Part shown: one piece after another, positions 1 through 11,376 of the stretch
Position numbering within the stretch: the stretch's first letter is position 1
Layout: every line of letters starts with the position of its first letter
Translations under genes and position numbers: made by a program
DNA from: Cryphonectria parasitica EP155
Taxonomy: Eukaryota; Ascomycota; Sordariomycetes; Diaporthales; Cryphonectriaceae
Length of the DNA: 64,000 nucleotides
Direction: 5' to 3'
NCBI RefSeq assembly: GCF_011745365.1
Contig: NW_024468916.1
Span: 1,719,630-1,783,629, forward strand
The notes under the pieces: model-generated
What the model was told of the DNA's origin: nothing
Database searches by the model: none
The model's input: only the letters and a program-made list of their open reading frames with translations

Positions 1-918
1 CCACTCGGTTCTCAGCCTCGGCTTGCGGTTTTTCTATCATCTCAAGAGCACTTCATTGTATCAGAATTTCTTTCTAGGAAGTCGACGAAAAATCAGACCA
101 CCTAGAAAACCACTTCGCTTCAACGCCAAGACCCAAATCGAGCCTCAAGACCTACAACGCCATTTCCGACCCGGAGCAAACCATTGTCTGTTCGAAAGCT
201 TGGTCCTCAGCTAAGCCACCGCTGATCGCCCTGATCCCTCGTCCCCTAAAGGGTCTGTTGCCATCTGAGCTGGAGCACGACTTTAGCTTCTTTGGTAGCA
301 TTCCTCGCGGCAGAGGCCGGCCGAATACGAGACGTGTGTGATAAACAATCAAACGACTACAGCCTTTGCCACTACTTTGTTGGGCTCCAGGTTAGTACAC
401 AAGCATTTGTCCCCCTTGCTATTTGCCCACGGAAAAGAAGTTTTGTAGTATCAAGCTTGGACAATTTTTGAATTGTCTTGCCCAAGTTGCGTTGTTGGGT
501 TGAGAGCAAGCGCGTCGAAAAAGAATCTGCGACCCTCGTCGTCAGATTGCTGATGGAAAGAGCGGTTTGTCTGCTTGCTTCGAAAAACAAAGAGGCGAGA
601 CTCTTTGTTATCGTTTGGCTTGCTGATCGACGTGCTTGACCACCAAATACTTTGTGTGCAATTTCGGGGCAGGCTTCTTGTTGAATGGTGGATGGAACGC
701 AAAAGTTACTGACATTGTGCATCCTAGGCGAAGAGCAAGAAGTGCGACTTGGGTCCTGACGCTGGACGCCCTCTTAGGACCAGGCAGTTGAAGTTGCTGT
801 GTGCTGAAGACCGGTGAAAAATCATCGCTGTCTTCCGACCACAATAATCAGTGCCGGATCGATACACTACAACGTCCAGTTTTGCAGGGGGTTGTCTTCT
901 TTGTTTGACGGTAAAGCA
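1..918. other. Upstream region of the velvet gene
   Basis: No coding region is supported here. Short overlapping open frames exist on both strands but lack domains or splice structure. The frame of the downstream velvet gene stays open back to about 814, but that stretch has no ATG before 919, so it is most simply 5' leader. Confidence 0.5.
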
Positions 919-2349
919 ATGGCCTCGTACGACTTCGGAGGAGCCCAGCAATGGGGCCAACCATTATACTCGATGGGGGGAGCATCGCAGAATATGCTTC
1001 CACAAGTTGCGCCAGCGCCTCCTCCAGTGCAATCAACTTGGGACCACAGCTCACCGTATCGCCTAACGGTGAAGCAACAACCGGAAAGGGCCAAAGCAGC
1101 CAACGCAAAAGACAAGGACAGAAAGCCAGTAGACCCGCCACCGATCGTACAGCTTGACGTCGACCCCAGCTTAGACCCGCTCCAGGTGTACATAACGTCT
1201 CCGTACCTCTTTGTGCAGACGTTTCTGATAGGGGCCTCCTCCTCCGACCCGGAACCAGAGCTAAATTCGCTGACGGGAAACACCTGCACGAGCGGGCACG
1301 TTGTCAAGGACGACAGGGGAGCGCACAACATGATGTTTTGTCTGAACGACATATCCGTCAAGAAAGAGGGGACGTACCGCCTCAAGTTCTGCCTGTTCAA
1401 GCTCAACACAACCAGCGGAGACGCCGAAGCCCTTACGTCCATCTGCTCACAGCCATTTACGACCTACAGCGGAAGACATTTCCCAGGAATGTCAGAGTCG
1501 ACCTCCATGACTAGATTACTTGTCGATGCCGGGGTCCGACTGCGCCTCAGGAAAGAGTCCAAGGCGATGAGCACCAAGAAGAAGAACAACGCATTCGCGC
1601 AGATGATGGGTGGGCGGAACCAGGGCGGCGGCGGCGAGGAGGAGGAGGACCGGCCAGTCAAGCGCGTACGGTCCGAACCAGGCGACAAGGACAACACCAT
1701 GTCTCTGTACCCAAAACACGGCAGCTTTTCGACAACACACTCATACACGGGCCACTCGACGCCCTCGACCACCATGACCCACTATCCAGGCGCCTTCCAC
1801 ACCGTCACCTCCTCGCCGAGCCAGAGCATGGCGCCCATAGGCTCCATGTCTGGCCACTACGGCTCGAACCTGCAGCTCGGGCTAGACACCTCTGTCGGCC
1901 ACTACCACAGCCCCCCCTCGGCTGGCTCCAGCTACCAGTCGCCCGGGCGGCAATCCCCATCGACAGCATACCCGCTCCACGGCAGCGCAACATCGTCCCA
2001 GGGCCTCTTGACGGGGGCAAGCCCGCTCGGACAGTTCAGCAGCAGCCACGCCGCCGCCCACGGCCCTGTGCTCCCGCCCGTCGACAAGATAGGCGCGTCA
2101 CACGGCAGCTCGTCGCCCGATCTGAACTACACGACCGCTGCCAACTACAATGGGGGCTACATGCCCACCAACAGTAGCAGCTCGAGGACCCTCCCTGGCA
2201 TGCACGCGCAACGGCCAGGCAACAGCATCGTTGGGCCTGGAGGCTTACACCTGAAGATTGCCCAGCCGGGCCTTCCCCATGGCCAGGGCGGCTATGGCGA
2301 AAGCAACATGTTTGATAATTATAACTATGGGTCGCGGGATGGTCACTGA
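919..2349 (+). CDS. Velvet-family transcriptional regulator (VosA/VelC-like architecture)
   Basis: A 476-aa single-exon protein. Residues about 47-211 form a velvet domain, the fungal DNA-binding fold related to NF-kB. It opens with YRLTVKQQPERA, continues with RKPVDPPPIVQL and contains DISVKKEGTYRLKF and the closing block FPGMSESTSMTRLL followed by GVRLRLRK. Basic patches KKK (220-222) and RPVKRVR (245-251) look like a bipartite nuclear signal. The C-terminal half is low-complexity Ser/Gly/His/Pro. Velvet proteins dimerise in the nucleus and couple development, spore maturation and secondary metabolism. The start at 919 is the first in-frame ATG. An N-terminal velvet domain with a disordered tail and no long insert argues against VelB. 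VosA and VelC cannot be told apart by eye, and VeA is less likely. Confidence 0.9.
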   Translation: MASYDFGGAQQWGQPLYSMGGASQNMLPQVAPAPPPVQSTWDHSSPYRLTVKQQPERAKAANAKDKDRKPVDPPPIVQLDVDPSLDPLQVYITSPYLFVQTFLIGASSSDPEPELNSLTGNTCTSGHVVKDDRGAHNMMFCLNDISVKKEGTYRLKFCLFKLNTTSGDAEALTSICSQPFTTYSGRHFPGMSESTSMTRLLVDAGVRLRLRKESKAMSTKKKNNAFAQMMGGRNQGGGGEEEEDRPVKRVRSEPGDKDNTMSLYPKHGSFSTTHSYTGHSTPSTTMTHYPGAFHTVTSSPSQSMAPIGSMSGHYGSNLQLGLDTSVGHYHSPPSAGSSYQSPGRQSPSTAYPLHGSATSSQGLLTGASPLGQFSSSHAAAHGPVLPPVDKIGASHGSSSPDLNYTTAANYNGGYMPTNSSSSRTLPGMHAQRPGNSIVGPGGLHLKIAQPGLPHGQGGYGESNMFDNYNYGSRDGH

Positions 2350-3943
2350 AAAAGAAGGAGGGAGAGGGGAGTTTCATTTTTGCCCCAGCTCTCGTGTGCG
2401 TTTGAGATGAAAGCTGGTCTGCCCAGAGACAAAAGCTGGCAACAACAAAAAGAACTAATTGCCCACAACTCTCGCTCTCCGACCTTTCTTGCCCCCCCCC
2501 CCCCCAACCTTCTTCTTGCGTTCTTTTTATCTTTTTTTGTTTTTTCTGTTGGTTCTCCCTATCTATTTATTTTTGTGCCCTTACCAACCTAGGGAACTTG
2601 ACTATAAAACCAAACAATGCCTTCTCAAATTTCCATGTTCCCAGTTTGGATGACGATTCTACAACCTCTCGCTTCTCCGGTTCTATATGTTGTTTATCTA
2701 CAAGGTCATGGCCCCAAATGCCGCATGTCATTACTTCACAAAAGGAAAAAGAAAAACATCGTTTTTGACAAGATCACGGACGCAATGTTACTTGATGAAG
2801 CACTGCAGGGAACCTCTTTCAAGATACCCCCCACCCCCCCAATCTAAGCTTTTGACTTCTACCCTTCACAGGACCTTTTTCTGTGGGCTATACTCGGGAT
2901 GTTTTTTATGCCTATTGTGTGCAGGTATATTCCATTTCTTCCAGTCGGTCGGTGTATGAGATGGAAAGGCAGGGCACCAGATGGATCTTGTTTTGTGTCC
3001 TGGATGGAAGAGGAGGATGGAGAGGAAACTGGCCTTCTTCTTTCTGCCCTTTCTCTATACGACCACTATCACCACCATATTCTTCTTCACCTGTTTCTTT
3101 GAACATGAGGTTTGGCTTGGGTTTCCTTGTTTTGATGTCTTCGTTGGCAGGGACATCTATCACTTTGAGCCAATCTCCAACGGACTGCCCGTTCTCATGT
3201 TCGTCAAAAAGTATATTGCTGGCTTGTATTGTATTTTTGTTATCAAAGTCAGCTTTTGGGGGGCTTTTTTTCTTTCTTTCTTTTCTTGGCTTTTTTGTTT
3301 ATTTGTTCTCTCGTTCTTCCTTTCTTTTCTTCTTTCTTTTCAAGGCCTGAAATTTTTAGAATAGGCTTTCGCCGTGAGCACTCTTTGGTCTTTCTGGTGG
3401 ATAATAAGGTGCTAGGAACAGCAAAGGGAAAGACTGGAAGCTTTTGCAAAAAGCACAGGTACAGAGCATAGGCATAGGCACGTTTTGGGAATTGATATTC
3501 TATGGCAGGGAGGGAAGTACCAATATTTGGTAGTGATTGGTCAGAGCAGACAAGATGAACACTTTCGCTAATGACATTGCAAGAATATTAAATCTATCCC
3601 TCAGTCCCAAGAACACCCGACCAGACCTAGAAAGACTCCCTCATGAGTCAGATCTCCAATCATAGGAACGAGTTTATTGTCTAGACGCTGTGGGCCGCCA
3701 ATCACCGCCCTGAACTCTTGGATAAAAGAGGCGGCATCGGAACGGGCGTTGGGTAAGCCTTGCCGGGACGGTTGATATAGGAATTACCGATGAGATAGCC
3801 GGTTTAGGAAGAGATACAAATGTTCCATAAGCACGAGAGGTCCTGCTTTGGTTATTTAACACATTGCGAATGAGCAGTGCTTTTATCTGAGATCATTCAC
3901 ATTTGTGAGCCTTATAAAACATACATGAACATACTATACATAC
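2350..3943. other. Intergenic region after the velvet gene
   Basis: The sequence is pyrimidine-rich with a C14 tract at 2492-2505 and T-rich stretches around 2520-2580 and 3260-3350. Open frames here are T-run shadows with no domain. It probably holds the velvet 3' UTR and the promoter of the next gene. No gene is supported. Confidence 0.5.
3913..3919 (+). promoter_or_regulatory. TATA box of the alpha/beta-hydrolase gene
   Basis: A TATAAAA motif lies 85 nt upstream of the chosen ATG at 3998. A start site about 30 nt downstream would fall near 3943, which disfavours the earlier in-frame ATG at 3944. Confidence 0.45.
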
Positions 3944-3997
3944 ATGAGATTAGAGGAAACCAAGCCGGCAGAAACAATCCTCCTCTTGTCTTCTTTC

Positions 3998-5209
3998 ATG
4001 ATGGCTTCACCAGAGGGCATGATTAACCCTCTCCACAGTTCTGTGATAGACCGGGTCGACCCTGACTTTGCGAGAGTTTACAATAAATACCAAGGTAATC
4101 ATTCACCCCAACATAATGATCAGACAAATCCAGGACACCACCAATAGCCAGTTGGTTTACATTAACACACGCCTCTCTCTCTTTCCACAGCGCCCAAACT
4201 GCGAGCCGACCAGGTGCCCTACGAGATATACAACCAAGACCGCCCGAAATACACCGTCCCGACGCACGAGATCGAGGGCCCCATCGCAGACGTCGAGGGC
4301 ATCACCCTCCACAAGGTCCCCGTGACACACCCCAAAGGCGAGATCGCCATCCAGGTGATCCGCCCGACCGCCAACGCCATCGCCAGCGGCGGGCTGGCGA
4401 CCTCGGACGGCCTCCTCCCAGCATACATCGACTTCCACGGCGGCGGCTTCGTCATCGGCTCGCTGGCCACGGACGCCACCTTTTGCCGCGGCGTGGCCCA
4501 CCACGTCGGCTGCATCGTGGTCAACGTCGACTACCGGCTGGCGCCCGAGTATCCACACCCCACCCAGGTGCTGGACTGTCTGGACGCGCTGCGCTGGGTG
4601 GTCTTCCGGGCGGGCGAGCTGGGCATCGATGCAGACCGGCTGGCGGTGGGCGGGTTCTCGGCGGGAGGGTGTCTTGCCGCGGCGCTGGCACTGCTGGTGC
4701 GGGACGAAGAGGGCGGTGGCGATGGCAACCATGCGAAGATCAAGATCCCACCGCTGCGCCTGCAGCTACTCGTCGTGCCCGTCCTGGACTGCCGGTTCGT
4801 GCCGGAGGAGGAGGACGGCCGCTGCGACCCGGCCACGACGCCGTACGCATCCTACACAGCACTGCACGACGCGCCCTGTCTGCCCATGCACCGCCTCGTC
4901 TGGTTCTACAACCTCTGGCTGGGCAAGGGTGCCCTCCGCGCCTCCAACGCGGCCGACTTCCGCGCCTCGCCCATGACGGCCTCGTCGCACGCAGGCCTCG
5001 CGCCCGCCAGCATCCACTGCGCGGCGCTGGACCCGCTGTTGGACGAGGGCAGGCTATATCACCAGCGACTGGTAGAGGCCGGCACCCGCAGCGACCTGAC
5101 GGTGTATGACGGCGTCGGCCACCCGTTTGGGCACTGGACTGCCGAGGTACCCGCCGCCAGGGCCTTTGTGCAGGATGCGTGGGTTGCACTGCGCAAGGCT
5201 TTCCGCTAG
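3998..5209 (+). CDS. Alpha/beta-hydrolase fold esterase/lipase (HSL-like, abhydrolase_3)
   Basis: Two exons, 3998-4094 and 4191-5209, with a 96-nt intron (GTAATC...CCACAG), encode about 371 aa. The protein has the hormone-sensitive-lipase-type oxyanion motif HGGGF (115-119), then VDYRLAPEYPHP and the nucleophile elbow GFSAGG (Ser189). The acid is probably in DPLLDEG and the histidine in GVGHPFGHW near the C-terminus, completing a Ser-Asp-His triad. No signal peptide is evident, so it is probably a cytosolic carboxylesterase or lactone/ester hydrolase; the substrate is unknown. Alternative starts are the adjacent ATG at 4001 and the upstream in-frame ATG at 3944. It is co-directional with the next gene, which also encodes a hydrolase, 597 bp downstream. 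Confidence 0.9.
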
Positions 5210-5806
5210 TGCCCGTCGGATAGACTGTTGGAACCGGGCTCCGAGGAAAGAAAAGAGGATGGTGGTTGGGTTGGGTTGGGTGGTTGGAACCTGCAGGTAG
5301 ATGCTTGCATAATATGGTGTTGTATAAATGGATACTATGAAATGATTGGTCCTCTTGTTAGTGGACTCGTTATCTTACCGTGCCAGACCGGATGACTCTC
5401 ACGGTGTGCTGTTTGGCTCTACGTCCGTGCTGATAGAGGGCGGGAAAGAAGAAAAAAAAACAGAGAGAGAAGGGTCACGATCAGGGCAGAGGATCTTATT
5501 GTGGAGAGCAGATCCTAAATGTGGGCTGCTTCGAATCACAGGAGTACATATAGATCTGAACCGTAGATAAGCCGTGCAGTATGCTTGCTTACATTACAAA
5601 TTGAATATTATGCCGCAATGATCGTGCGGATGGTTTCAATGTCCCATTTCTGCGATGTAGTTATTATTAATACGATTCTATAAGAAGAGAAGCTCAGCTC
5701 TTGTTTTTATTTTCTACCCTTATATTGGAAGCACCAAGCATTCCTCCGTTAGCTTGGATCAAAACAATCTATTCAAGTAATTCAAAGGGAAAAGTGCGGT
5801 AGAAAA
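5210..5806. other. Intergenic region with a G-rich motif
   Basis: It holds the hydrolase 3' region and the promoter of the next gene. A run of four to six G-tracts, GG or GGG separated by T or TT, at 5261-5286 could form a G-quadruplex. No coding region is supported. Confidence 0.45.
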
Positions 5807-7240
5807 ATGGCGCCAAGTGCTCCAGATCTCAACATTGAGCCCTCCAAGACCACTGTCGATGTCCGGGGTGTGTACAGATCTTTCATCCCATCCACCATTA
5901 TTCCAAGGTCTCTACTATCTCTTCTTCGCTTACACATACGCACAACACAGTCATCGACACAACGGTATGGATCTCCAACCTCCCTATCCAGACATTCATC
6001 GAGCAGCAGGTCAAGGGCTTCGACAAGCTCGACGCCCCCTCCTTCTCCTTCCTGGTCGAGCACCCCTCGGGCCGCAAGCTCCTCTTCGACCTGGGCGTGC
6101 GCAAGGACTGGCACAACATGAGCCCCTACTGGCACAAGCTTTTTGAAGCCGCTGCCGCTAAGATCGATATCAAGCACGGTGTCCGTGAGATCCTCGAGGA
6201 GCATGGTGTTCCGGGTTCGAGCATCGAGGCTGTCGTGTGGAGCCACTGGCACATGGACCAGTAAGTCTTTTTCGTCTACTCAAGTATCCAACAGAGACAA
6301 ACATTATTTGTTGGAAGAGAGACTATGGAAGTTTCAATTTGTTGTAGTTAATTACTAGTGCATGCTTATTGTTCTTGTTTTCATTTCTTTTTCCCAACAA
6401 AGAATGAAAGAGAAGAAGAAAAAAAGTCGAAATAAATACAAAAGAAAATAAAAGGTCAAAAAATTAACCTAATTCTGCCCCTCCAGCGTCGGAGACCCAT
6501 CCACGTTCGACCCACACACGACTCTAATCGTGGGTCCCGGCTTTAAAGAGGCCATGCTCCCAGGCTATCCCGCCAACCCCGATGCACCCATCCTCGAGTC
6601 CGACTACGAGGGCCGCGAGCTGCGCGAGATCAAGTTCGACCAGGGCAAGAAGATCGGCCGCTTCAACGCTTTCGACTACTTTGGCGACGGCTCCTTCTAC
6701 CTGCTCGACACCCCCGGCCACGCCATCGGCCACCTCTGCGCCCTCGCCCGCGTCACCACCGGCGCAGACGACGGCAGCAGCAGCTTCATCTTCATGGCCG
6801 GTGACGCTGCTCACCATGGCGGCGAGTTCCGCCCGTCCAAGTGGCTGCCGCTGCCAGAGTCCATCTCGCCTCATCCGCTGCTGGACCATCATCATCATAG
6901 TAGTAGTAGTAGTAGTAGTAGTCCTGGTGGCGCTGCAACGCCGTGCCCGGGCGAGATCTTTGAGAAACTGCTCCGGGATGGAGACCGGACGAAGCCGTTC
7001 TTTACGATCCCGAAGGGGACTGGCACCAATAACCTGGACCCGGAGGAGACCGAGAGGACGATTGAGAAGTTGCAGGAGGCGGATGCGCATGACAAGGTGT
7101 TTGTGGTGACGGCGCACGACAAGGACCTGTTGTCTATTATTGACTTCTTCCCAAAGTATGCCAGTGATTTTGCGTCCAAGGACTGGGTGCAGAGAGGTCG
7201 CTGGGCCTTTTTGAAGGATTTGAAAGGTGCTGTGGAGTGA
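5807..7240 (+). CDS. Metallo-beta-lactamase-fold hydrolase (lactonase-like)
   Basis: Three exons, 5807-5867, 5951-6260 and 6487-7240, encode about 374 aa. Splicing of intron 2 recreates the zinc-binding signature HWHMDH (residues 119-124, HxHxDH). Further metal or active-site elements are DTPGHAIGHL and FMAGDAAHHGG. The overall layout resembles N-acyl-homoserine-lactonase/hydroxyacyl hydrolase relatives in the metallo-beta-lactamase superfamily. No secretion signal is seen. A microsatellite-coded His4-Ser8 run near residue 250 is a low-complexity insertion. The real substrate cannot be read from sequence; quorum-signal lactonase activity in a fungus is only a possibility. The gene converges with the methyltransferase gene, leaving 305 bp between their stops. 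Confidence 0.88.
6887..6922 (+). repeat. Coding trinucleotide microsatellite (CAT)n(AGT)n
   Basis: Tandem CAT then AGT codons inside exon 3 of the metallo-beta-lactamase gene encode consecutive His and Ser residues. Repeat number is likely to vary between strains without breaking the frame. Confidence 0.75.
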
Positions 7241-7545
7241 GCATTATGCAAACTATGGTAGGAACCTCGTACCTTGGGTTTCTGTACGTGAAACTTGATG
7301 GATAGTATGTATAAAAACCCTACTTTATTATTACCTCTTGCTTTTTGTGTATGGGGAATACTTCTGCCCAATGAAATCAAATCAATAAACTATTTAGTAC
7401 TAGGATGGGTAATTACTGGTTGTTGTTTTTCACATGAAATTAATGTGATTTACACACATAAGGTGCGTGTCAACAAGTAGAATGCGAAGGACATCTCAGA
7501 AAGAAAAGAACAAGTGGCAACAAGGCCTCGCATCAAACTTTGTTC

Positions 7546-8792
7546 TCAAGCCCGTTTCTTCAACGTCAACAAGAGCCCATGCCGACCCCCCTTGACCTTG
7601 AAGTCCTCGGGAGCCACGCCAGCCTCGCGCAGGTTCTCCTCAATGACTCGCCTCATCCTGCGGACAATATCGTCCTCGGTCCCAACCAGCTCCGGATGGG
7701 CCTCCCGCCACCGGGTGACAGGGCTCGAGGTGGACAGCAACTTCTCCACCATGTCCAGGTCAAACTCACGGTCGACGCTGCCCTCGAAGAAGGGATCATC
7801 GCCCTCTTGGAAACCAAAGAACTTCTTCTGGAACGAGGCCTGGTCAAAGGCCGGCTCAGGGGGGTCGACCGTCCATGGCAGACGCAGGTCGGCGTACATG
7901 TTGCGCGCCAGCCGGTTGCCGGGCTCGAAGTAGGGGTCTAGTTCGGTATCTACCATCTTCTCGAGCGTGGCGTTGATCTTGGCTGCGTTGGGCACAGAGT
8001 CTAGAAGGTTTTTTTTGGTTGTTAGTTTGCTTCAGCTGGGAAGTTGTGTGGCCTAGGCGAGAGGGCTATTGTTGAAAGAGATCTGAAACATATCTGGAGG
8101 TTTACAGATCGATCTCTCGCCCTCTTTCCTATATGCGCTGGGGGTGGTTTCTAATGATGGGCCTGCGAGGCTTTCTATATGACCCCTTCTGGAGCACGGG
8201 CTCACTATTCTTTCTTGGAGAAGTTACATACGGTGTGCATTTGCAGCTTGACTGCACCAGATGGCCACTGTGCCTCCTGGCTTCAAGATGCGTGCCGCGG
8301 TGGGCCAGAATCGGGGCATATCGAACCACTGGAAGCAGGAGATTAGCTCTTTGGTTCGAGAAATATAAGAAGAAAATAAAATATTTGAGAGCAACTTACA
8401 TGCGCACAGGTCGCTGCCGTGATAACATCGACACTCCCATCCGGGACCAAGGCAGGATCAATATCCTCGGCGGTAGACACCTCGAACCTGACGGCCGACT
8501 TCACCTTCTCGTCCTCAGTGGCCAGGCGGTCGCGCGCCGTCTCAATCATGGCCTTGCTGTGGTCGAGCCCCGTCACGCTGGCGAAGTAGTCGGCGAGCTT
8601 GAAGGTCGCGATGCCCGGCCCGCAGCCGAGGTCGACCACCGTGCCGAGCTGGCCGCCCGTCGAGGTGTGGTAGTCGGTTATGCTCTTGTATAGGGCCTCG
8701 CTGTAGTGAAGACGGATTTGAGCGTAGTTCTTTGCATCCTGGGACGAGTAGGACCGGAATGTGTGGTCTCCTGCTGCGGCTGGCTTCGACAT
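7546..8792 (-). CDS. Class I SAM-dependent methyltransferase (Crg1 / trans-aconitate methyltransferase-like)
   Basis: Three exons, 8792-8400, 8328-8232 and 8000-7546, encode about 314 aa. Motif I of the Rossmann-like methyltransferase fold is VVDLGCGPGIATFKL (about 52-66), followed by GLDHSKAMIETAR. The third exon-spanning block, WFDMPRFWPTAARILKPGG, is characteristic of the fungal Crg1/Tmt1 family. Members methylate small carboxylic acids and anhydride-type toxins such as trans-aconitate or cantharidin. Both introns were placed from family continuity: the donor follows TCAH and the acceptor precedes WFDM. The protein is probably cytosolic. It lies between hydrolase genes on one side and a membrane protein and paraoxonase-like gene on the other. 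The small-molecule substrate is unknown. Confidence 0.88.
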
Positions 8793-10321
8793 GGCGAGTG
8801 GGTGGATGGCTGGATGGATGTATACTGCAGAAACGATGTTCGATAGATGCCGTTCAGGAAAAAAAAGTGATTTTATGGGTAATCACTGTATTGAGGCGCT
8901 CCAGAAAGAAAGATAAGGAACGGAAAACGGAGGGGAGAATAGGCAAGCTGGGTGAGGCTATCTAGATGGAGGTTGCCTGGCGCTATTCGGGACTAGGGAC
9001 TCTTGCATAGATGTAGTCAGCACCGGTTCTCGGTATGTGGATGAGTTCACAAGTCTGTTGGCAGTCTTCACGTGTGGGAAGCAGCCAGAAGTTAAATAGG
9101 CAGAGAGTCAGATTATAAAAGAGAAGAATATGACATGTGCAATTTCCAAAACAACATCTCGAAATCCTCCCATTCCTCTGTACGTTATTGGTGTCTTGTT
9201 TACGTTGTCAAAGTCCGTTGGAGATGCCTAGAATAAAATCCGGAGTCCGGAGCAGTGGAACAACTGAAGCTATTTCGTGTCAGGCCTCAGAAGTAGGCCA
9301 AACTCTTCTAGGCGCAGCAGCATGCCCTCGCAGTCCATAATTAAGCGATTTGCGCTTATTTGCATTGGGGTTCGGGTGCGGAGTCCAAGTTTCCCTTTGC
9401 CGCAATCCCGCTTTGAAGGAATATGTTGTTGCAAGCTGGGCAGGCAAAGTTGATTTCATTAAACTGCTTTCTTAACTGACCCTGACTACTTTCTCCCTCA
9501 TTTCAGGGTCCTTTTGCACGCACCAAAACATACTTTGGGGTCCACCAAGTCTGCCCTGCACGGCACTGCCCACGCGTTGCCGTTCGTATCTGTTTCCTGG
9601 GCGCTTGTTGGCCGCCCCGGATGGAGCCCCCCCCCCCCCCGGCTGAGCCCTGCGTCTGGCTGAGGTCTAGTCGTGGTCCAGTCAATCTTGGCCGCAGCGC
9701 TCTGAGACCCCCGGCTACGAAACACTCTCGCCCGCCGGCAGCCAATCATGTCGACCCTGCCCTGGTCTCTCGCCTGACCTTGTGGCTCTCAAGCGCCGAA
9801 CCTCAGAAACATCCTTTGTCCTCAACGACGACGATGGCCAACCGTCTTCATGTACCCAATTTAGGACGGGCTTGCTTTGTGTGTTTCACTAGGCGACGTC
9901 TGCCTCTTCCATGGGCATTGTTATTCTGGGAGGGACGAGGGTCGAGACGTTGATAAGAAGGCATCGGCTGTCGAGTCTGGTGTCAAAGGTTTGTTGTGTG
10001 TGTGTGTATTCATTCCTCCATCAAGACCTGAGTTTCTTTTTCTTTTCTTCTTTCTTCTCTCTTCACAACATTCTGTCAAGTTACAGATTCATCTATCTGG
10101 CTGTCATTGTCTTTTTTCTGTTTTCCTTCTTTAATCTTCCTCATACCGTCATCGCTCGCTAGCCCTCGAGCTTTTTATTACCCTTACATACCGATCTTCC
10201 CGGTTGCAATTTCACTTCAAGATCCAGCTGGCAGGTACAGCATCAATTAAAATCATCCTCCCTTCTTCAGCAACACAACGCAACAACAACAGTCACAACA
10301 AGTTCACCACAAGCCGCCATC
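8793..10321. other. Divergent intergenic region
   Basis: It separates the methyltransferase start (minus) from the MARVEL-like start (plus), so it should hold both promoters. A C14 tract lies at 9627-9640 and a T/C-rich leader-like stretch at 10030-10140. Short frames here have no recognisable domain. Confidence 0.5.
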
Positions 10322-11083
10322 ATGTCCAGCTTCGCCAACGTCGCCAAGCTCCTCTTCAAGCACCGCAAGGAGATCCACTCGGCTTACGAGAAGAACGGCA
10401 CCGACTACAGGGCCCACGCCAAGGACGCCACCGACCTGGGCTACGACGTCGGCACCAAGGCCGTGACCGCCCCGCTGCGCGCCTGGGAGAACATCCCCCG
10501 CCTCGTCGTGCGCGGCCTGCAGTTTCTATTCGGCCTCATCATCGTGGGCATCTACGGCGTGCGCGTCGGCGACGGGCAAAAGAACGCCGCCGATGCCTCC
10601 TCGGCGTGGTGGTTCGGCATGATCGTCGCCGTGCTGGCCTGCATCTCTGCCCTGATCCTGGCCTTCACGGCCCCCTTCGGCATGGTCTCGAAGCGGTGCA
10701 AGACGCACCACATGTTCGGCTGGGACTTGTCGATCTTTTTGCTGTGGATCATCGTCTTTGGTGTCTTTATGGGCATCTTCCACAATCGCAGCAGTGATGA
10801 CTCCTACAAGGGCAGCAGCACCGGGGTCGAGAAGTCCGCTGCCTGGCTGGACCTCGTCAACGCGCTGTTCTGGCTTGTCTCGGGCGTCTATGGCGCCGTC
10901 AAGACCTGGGCTGGGCGCAGGAGGGATGCGCTCAAGGATCAGGCGCAGAACAGGCTCCTCTATGGTGGCGTTGGCCAGCAGCGAGAGCTGGGCAAGGAGG
11001 AGGAGCAGATGTCGGTGCACAGCCAGGTCACCGAGCCTGAGCCTGTGTATCATCAGGCGAGGGGGTTCACCTTCCGGGTTTGA
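10322..11083 (+). CDS. Four-helix MARVEL-like integral membrane protein
   Basis: A 253-aa single-exon protein starting in a good context (GCCGCCATCATG). Hydrophobic segments at about 62-82, 96-120, 135-154 and 172-196 give a four-span topology. Basic, charged N- and C-terminal tails are probably cytosolic. This pattern matches fungal MARVEL-domain proteins, which sit in the plasma membrane or secretory pathway. No catalytic motif is present. The C-terminal 45 residues are rich in Glu and Gln. The gene converges on the paraoxonase-like gene 293 bp away. The family call rests on topology and general resemblance, so the molecular role is open. Confidence 0.75.
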   Translation: MSSFANVAKLLFKHRKEIHSAYEKNGTDYRAHAKDATDLGYDVGTKAVTAPLRAWENIPRLVVRGLQFLFGLIIVGIYGVRVGDGQKNAADASSAWWFGMIVAVLACISALILAFTAPFGMVSKRCKTHHMFGWDLSIFLLWIIVFGVFMGIFHNRSSDDSYKGSSTGVEKSAAWLDLVNALFWLVSGVYGAVKTWAGRRRDALKDQAQNRLLYGGVGQQRELGKEEEQMSVHSQVTEPEPVYHQARGFTFRV

Positions 11084-11376
11084 GTCTCGCGTGGCGAAGA
11101 TGATGTCCATGTGAAGTCTGACGAGTTGACATTTGTCGCCTGAGGATCCGAGGGCGTCCTTGATTGTATAAAATTAGTATGTATGATAATGTATAGGGAT
11201 GGCGTAGGAAACATGGGAACCGGTGTTACTATCTGGGGTAGAATTGGGTTGTAACATATTTCAAAGCACGTCTGCCTATCAAAACAAATCATTGTATCGG
11301 ACACAGCAAAAATTGGCCGAGGTAGGAAAAGCTCCGGCAATAATGTGCGTGGGAGACTTGGTCAGCTCTCTCATCC

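Noticed and set aside
814..918. N-terminal extension of the velvet protein
   Set aside because: The frame is open but begins with GTG and contains no ATG before 919, so it is treated as leader.
3944..3997. Upstream in-frame ATG for the esterase
   Set aside because: It would sit almost at the expected transcription start set by the TATA box, and the family does not need the extra residues.
9621..9953. 110-codon frame starting after a C14 tract
   Set aside because: Composition is driven by the C-tract, and there is no domain or homologous feel.
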